A program made the position numbers and the translations under genes. Under the pieces are notes generated by a model. That model had not been told where the DNA came from. It did no database searches and saw only the letters and a list, made by a program, of their open reading frames with translations. Of a stretch of 8,374 nt of DNA, positions 5,367 through 8,374 are shown in pieces; position 1 is the stretch's first letter; every line of letters begins with the position of its first letter. Source of the stretch: SAR202 cluster bacterium (GTDB taxonomy: Bacteria; Chloroflexota; Dehalococcoidia; UBA3495); NCBI GenBank assembly GCA_009392775.1, contig VFFT01000083.1, forward strand, positions 1 through 8,374, read 5' to 3'.

Positions 5367-6149
5367 TTAGCAGTTTTCAGCGTGGTCTCTAAGCTGTCCA
5401 AAGTCTGCTTTAAACCCTTCAATAAACGCCCTACGGTCAGTGCCATGCAAAACGAATCGTGCGCCCTGTCCGATCCAGTACTTGGATAGTTCAGGAGATT
5501 GGTGATGAACCAGTGTGGGTATCCCATGTGCTTCAGAAATATCAATAACCTTCTTCACAGTCGTTTTATATATCTCTTCGTCATACATGTCAGGGACGCC
5601 CAATTGGATACTCATATCGTTAGGACCTACAAAAATACCATCTATACCCGGTACTTTTATCATATCTTCGAGGTTATCTACCCCTGCCTGGCTTTCTATC
5701 CCTATTATTGCAATATTATTTTTATTTCTATTTTCAAGGTATTCTCGTGCAGCATCGCTAGGATGATCACCAGAATCCACAACACGCCGCACCGCTTCGC
5801 CTTTTAGTGGCCTCCACTTGGCCGCTCCCACCACCTCCTTCACCTGCTCTACTGTTTCACAATATGGGGCCAACACTCCTTGAGCTCCGGCATCAATAGC
5901 CATAGTCACATAATGAGAGTCAGGAATGGGTATCCGAACTATAGGAACCACACCTGTAGTATTAAACATGGTTAGGAAATCGCCCAGTTCGCCTCTACTC
6001 CGATAATTGTGTTCTGTATCTATGACTACATAATCGAGTCCAATCCCCTCCATAAATGGAATCCATTTAGGATTTCTGCTCACACTGATCATAGTCCCAA
6101 ATACCCTACCACCAGATTGCAAAACTTGCTTAAGTTCAGATCCATTCAT
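5367..6149 (-). CDS. HpcH/HpaI aldolase / citrate lyase family protein
   Basis: A 260-residue class II (metal-dependent) aldolase of the HpcH/HpaI type, which splits or forms hydroxy-oxo acids with pyruvate as the common nucleophile. Signature residues are I-D-T-E-H with H47 as catalytic base and V-R-I-P with R72 for the pyruvate carboxylate. G-A-Q-G-V spans 88-92 and is followed by the loop L-A-P (93-95). The metal ligand E152 sits in G-I-E-S-Q-A-G and the metal ligand D178 in V-G-P-N-D-M-S. The family's usual Y-P-P-x-G-x-R-G stretch is replaced by K-W-R-P-L-K-G-E (111-118). So the aldehyde partner may differ from that of HpaI or dehydro-deoxy-glucarate aldolase, and no specific name is justified. 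The start ATG at 6149 has AAAGGAT (6161-6167) about 11 bases upstream, a rather long but usable spacing. The gene is monocistronic, diverging from RNase D and converging on the terminator at 5302-5338. Confidence 0.92.
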   Translation of the reverse strand: MNGSELKQVLQSGGRVFGTMISVSRNPKWIPFMEGIGLDYVVIDTEHNYRSRGELGDFLTMFNTTGVVPIVRIPIPDSHYVTMAIDAGAQGVLAPYCETVEQVKEVVGAAKWRPLKGEAVRRVVDSGDHPSDAAREYLENRNKNNIAIIGIESQAGVDNLEDMIKVPGIDGIFVGPNDMSIQLGVPDMYDEEIYKTTVKKVIDISEAHGIPTLVHHQSPELSKYWIGQGARFVLHGTDRRAFIEGFKADFGQLRDHAENC

Positions 6150-6295
6150 ATGTTATCAACATCCTTTCAAATATGGGTATCCCTTTAAGACGCCCAAGTA
6201 TATCATTCACTGTGATACTAGCATAGGCTGATATGTAACGGGCTATGTATTCAAAACTTTACGACAGTGTGATGTTAGTTTATTGATACTAATAT

Positions 6296-6304
6296 TGATA
6301 TAAT
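6296..6304 (+). promoter_or_regulatory. extended -10 promoter of the RNase D gene
   Basis: TG-A-TATAAT is a perfect extended -10 element, with TATAAT at 6299-6304. No good -35 hexamer lies 16-18 bases upstream, which is normal for extended -10 promoters. Transcription would start near 6311, giving a leader of about 35 bases before the GTG at 6347. The remainder of the 197-base gap (6150-6346), shared with the divergent aldolase gene, contains no open reading frame or RNA gene that I can recognise. Confidence 0.55.
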
Positions 6305-6346
6305 TTAATTCGCGTACAAACATTTTTCATACTCTATGAGATCGTA

Positions 6347-7513
6347 GTGCAAAACAGAAAACTTGTTAAAAGCGAACAAGAACTAGCTGAAGCAGTCTCA
6401 CTCTTCAAAAACTATTCGGAAATCGCAATAGATACCGAGTCAAACGGATTGTACGCATACAGGGAGCGTGTCTGTTTGATACAAATTGCCACTGCTGATC
6501 AATGCTTCATAATAGACACCCTAAGCATTCCAGACATGTCTCCATTGGCAGATATGCTATCAGATCGAAACGTGCTGAAAATAATACATGGCTCGGACTA
6601 CGACTTGAGATGCCTCGATCGTGACTATGGATTTAATCTCCAGTCTATATTCGATACTCAAATCGGAGCCAGATTTTTGGGAGATACTAGACCCAACCTT
6701 GGGTCGGTATTAGATATTTATCTCAGCGTTCAAATTAAGAAAAGTCATAAATTACAAACATCGAATTGGGGATTGAGACCTCTATCTAGTGAGGCACTCG
6801 AATACGCTGCTTCAGATGTAGAATATTTAATAGACCTACATAAAGAACTTACTCGGCGCCTCAAAGAATTGGATCGGGCCACATGGGTAAAAGAAGAATG
6901 TCAACGCTTAGAACAGATTAGGCACACAGAACCAGTATCTCCTGACATTGCATTCCTAAATCTGAAAGGCTCAAGGAAACTGACTCCACGTGGATTATCA
7001 ATGCTAAAAGAATTATTCTTATGGAGAGACACGAAGGCCAGCGTCAAAGATGTCCCACCTTCACGGATTGTGACTAACGACGAGTTAATTGAAATATGTT
7101 TGCAAGCCAGTTCTATCAGAAGCTCTGATAAAGTGACAATCCGAAAAGTGTTGACCGAAATTGGCAATTCCGTAATACCGTATAACTACTTAGACGATAT
7201 ATTAAATACTCTTGTTCTCTCTGTCGATACTCCCGAAGTCCATAGGCCCGAACAGCGACGGCTCAACACTTTCAGCGATCCTGAAGCAAAGGATCGTCTC
7301 CAATTGCTTAAACAGTGGCGCAAAAACAAATCAGCCAGATTGTCATTAGACCCGTCTCTGATTTGGCCAGTAAAAAGTCTTGAGAGGATAGCTATCCAAA
7401 CCGATCAATGGGAGACAGAGATTACTGATCTGCAAAACTCATCAGTCCGATCGTGGCAGATTACGGAGTTCTCTGCAGAATTACAGAATCTAATCCTCAA
7501 CAATACTCAGTAG
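6347..7513 (+). CDS. rnd: ribonuclease D (DEDDy 3'-5' exoribonuclease with HRDC-type domains)
   Basis: A 388-residue RNase D, a cytosolic 3'-5' exonuclease that trims tRNA precursors and other small RNAs; E. coli Rnd has 375 residues. The DEDDy active site is complete: D29 and E31 in I-D-T-E-S-N (Exo I), D86 in H-G-S-D-Y-D (Exo II), and Y153 with D157 in Y-A-A-S-D-V (Exo III). The exonuclease domain covers about residues 5-175. A first HRDC-like helical domain lies near 204-285 (E-L-F-L-W-R-D then D-V-P-P-S-R), and a second, more divergent one near 305-388, matching the three-part layout of RNase D. The start is GTG at 6347: there is no ATG in frame upstream and family similarity begins with the first residues. 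The ribosome-binding site is weak. Its last seven bases overlap the end of the convergent peptidase gene. Confidence 0.94.
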   Translation: MQNRKLVKSEQELAEAVSLFKNYSEIAIDTESNGLYAYRERVCLIQIATADQCFIIDTLSIPDMSPLADMLSDRNVLKIIHGSDYDLRCLDRDYGFNLQSIFDTQIGARFLGDTRPNLGSVLDIYLSVQIKKSHKLQTSNWGLRPLSSEALEYAASDVEYLIDLHKELTRRLKELDRATWVKEECQRLEQIRHTEPVSPDIAFLNLKGSRKLTPRGLSMLKELFLWRDTKASVKDVPPSRIVTNDELIEICLQASSIRSSDKVTIRKVLTEIGNSVIPYNYLDDILNTLVLSVDTPEVHRPEQRRLNTFSDPEAKDRLQLLKQWRKNKSARLSLDPSLIWPVKSLERIAIQTDQWETEITDLQNSSVRSWQITEFSAELQNLILNNTQ

Positions 7514-8374
7514 CTGAACGTTATAACCTCTTGGCAAAACCGTGCGGTGTTTACCAAGTCGGGTATTATTACGTACTCATTCACAGTATGCATTTCATTA
7601 GTAGACATGCCCACCACAACGTTTGCAATACCGTTTAATCTGAAAACATTGCCATCCGTTCCGCCTCCCGACGGTCTTATATCTGGAGCCATACCCATAT
7701 CTCGCATAACCCTAGTAGCCAACTGAACTATGGATTCTTCAGGGTCCAAATTATACATCTGAAACATCACTTCGAGTTCTTCCGCGATTATAGCTTCACT
7801 ATATTTCTGACGAGCTTGCTCCAAGGTATCTAACAGTTGCATATGTAGCGAGTCAAACGTTTCCGAGTTCATACTACGGAATTCGCCTCCGAACATCGCA
7901 TTAGATGGTACAGCATTCCTTACAGAGCCACCTGATATCGATCCCACATTAAATGTCGTCTCATCATCCAGCCTTCCCTGAGGGAGTTGGTTGATAATAT
8001 CCGTAGCAATACGTATAGCTGACAATCCTTTCTCAGGTTCTACTCCAGCATGAGCTGCTCTACCGACTATATCTACATCAAACCGCATATAGGTAGGACT
8101 GCAACCGGTAATGCGATTTACAGGACCATTTCCGTCAAACACAACTGCTTCATCACAGTGGATCATGTTCCAATCAAGGTTAGACGCCCCTACGAGGCCA
8201 ATCTCCTCTCCTCTCGTAAACACTATCTGGAGTGGTCTATGACTCTTTTTCTCTTCCTTTACAGAAGTAACGCCCTCTAATATAGCCGCTACTCCAGCTT
8301 TACAATCTCCACCCAATATCGTTGTACCGTCTGAAACTATGCGATCATCCTTTATACTGGGCACTATACCTCTC
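7507..8374 (-). CDS. M20 family metallopeptidase, PepT-like (N-terminal part outside window)
   Basis: The C-terminal 288 or so residues of an M20 di-zinc aminopeptidase of the tripeptidase (PepT) type; the reading frame is open to the right edge, so the true start and the first metal-binding H-x-D lie outside. Counting from a GTG at 8364: S-D-G-T-T-I-L-G-G-D (11-20) gives the bridging Asp D20. T-R-G-E-E-I-G gives the general base E53 and zinc ligand E54, V-F-D-G gives zinc ligand D77, and M-H-T-V-N-E-Y gives the last zinc ligand H259. The dimerisation (lid) domain occupies about 85-195, starting with G-R-A-A-H-A-G. The family's G-A-D-D-K-A-G reads G-G-D-C-K-A-G; the metal Asp is kept and only the following residue differs. 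It probably hydrolyses short peptides in the cytosol. It converges on rnd with a seven-base overlap. The internal GTG at 8364 is not a real start. Confidence 0.92.
   Translation of the reverse strand, partial: RGIVPSIKDDRIVSDGTTILGGDCKAGVAAILEGVTSVKEEKKSHRPLQIVFTRGEEIGLVGASNLDWNMIHCDEAVVFDGNGPVNRITGCSPTYMRFDVDIVGRAAHAGVEPEKGLSAIRIATDIINQLPQGRLDDETTFNVGSISGGSVRNAVPSNAMFGGEFRSMNSETFDSLHMQLLDTLEQARQKYSEAIIAEELEVMFQMYNLDPEESIVQLATRVMRDMGMAPDIRPSGGGTDGNVFRLNGIANVVVGMSTNEMHTVNEYVIIPDLVNTARFCQEVITFSY

Noticed and set aside
5499..5807. Plus-strand open frames antisense to the aldolase gene
   Set aside because: They are shadows of a complete gene with intact catalytic motifs; they have no ribosome-binding site and no recognisable protein pattern.
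6901..7638. Small open frames inside or across the end of rnd and the peptidase gene
   Set aside because: They overlap strongly supported coding sequence in other frames and have no start signals.
8267..8320. Loss of the second Asp in the peptidase's G-A-D-D-K-A-G motif as a sign of inactivity
   Set aside because: The metal-bridging residue is the first Asp, which is kept; the other visible metal ligands (the Glu pair, the Asp and the His) are all present.

Overview
The window is 8.4 kb of compact, moderately AT-rich bacterial DNA. It carries eight complete protein genes and two genes cut by the window edges. I see no RNA gene, mobile element, CRISPR array or phage gene. The gene mix (two-metal-dependent aldolase family, thiolase with DUF35 partner, CoA ligase, VOC protein, RNase D, PII) fits a free-living heterotroph that activates and breaks down diverse organic acids. 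The style of these proteins reminds me of marine Chloroflexota such as SAR202/Dehalococcoidia relatives, but this is an impression from protein sequence only and is held with low confidence.

Layout from left to right: (a) on the + strand, the end of an alpha/beta hydrolase followed by a VOC/glyoxalase-fold protein, probably co-transcribed; (b) on the - strand, read right to left, an AMP-forming acyl-CoA ligase, a PII nitrogen/carbon sensor and an EVE-domain protein; (c) on the + strand, diverging from the ligase, a DUF35 zinc-ribbon/OB protein, a SCP-x type thiolase and a 90-residue unknown protein, closed by a perfect 15-bp hairpin; (d) on the - strand, converging on that hairpin, an HpcH/HpaI aldolase; (e) on the + strand, diverging from the aldolase, RNase D with a clear extended -10 promoter; (f) on the - strand, an M20 (PepT-like) peptidase that overlaps the 3' end of the RNase D gene and runs off the right edge.

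Functionally, the centre of the window (1.6-5.3 kb) looks like a small acyl-CoA catabolic locus. The ligase would make an acyl-CoA thioester, and the thiolase plus DUF35 pair would cleave or form a beta-keto-type acyl-CoA. The aldolase next door could handle a hydroxy-oxo acid. The substrate cannot be read from the sequence. The PII, EVE, RNase D and peptidase genes are housekeeping or regulatory genes with no evident link to that pathway.

I did not find a convincing undescribed system. The items most worth a second look are the unidentified 90-residue protein locked into the DUF35-thiolase operon, the ligase whose C-terminal catalytic lysine position is arginine, the PII with a lengthened Gly-rich T-loop, and the repeated TGAT-type octamers in front of the RNase D promoter.
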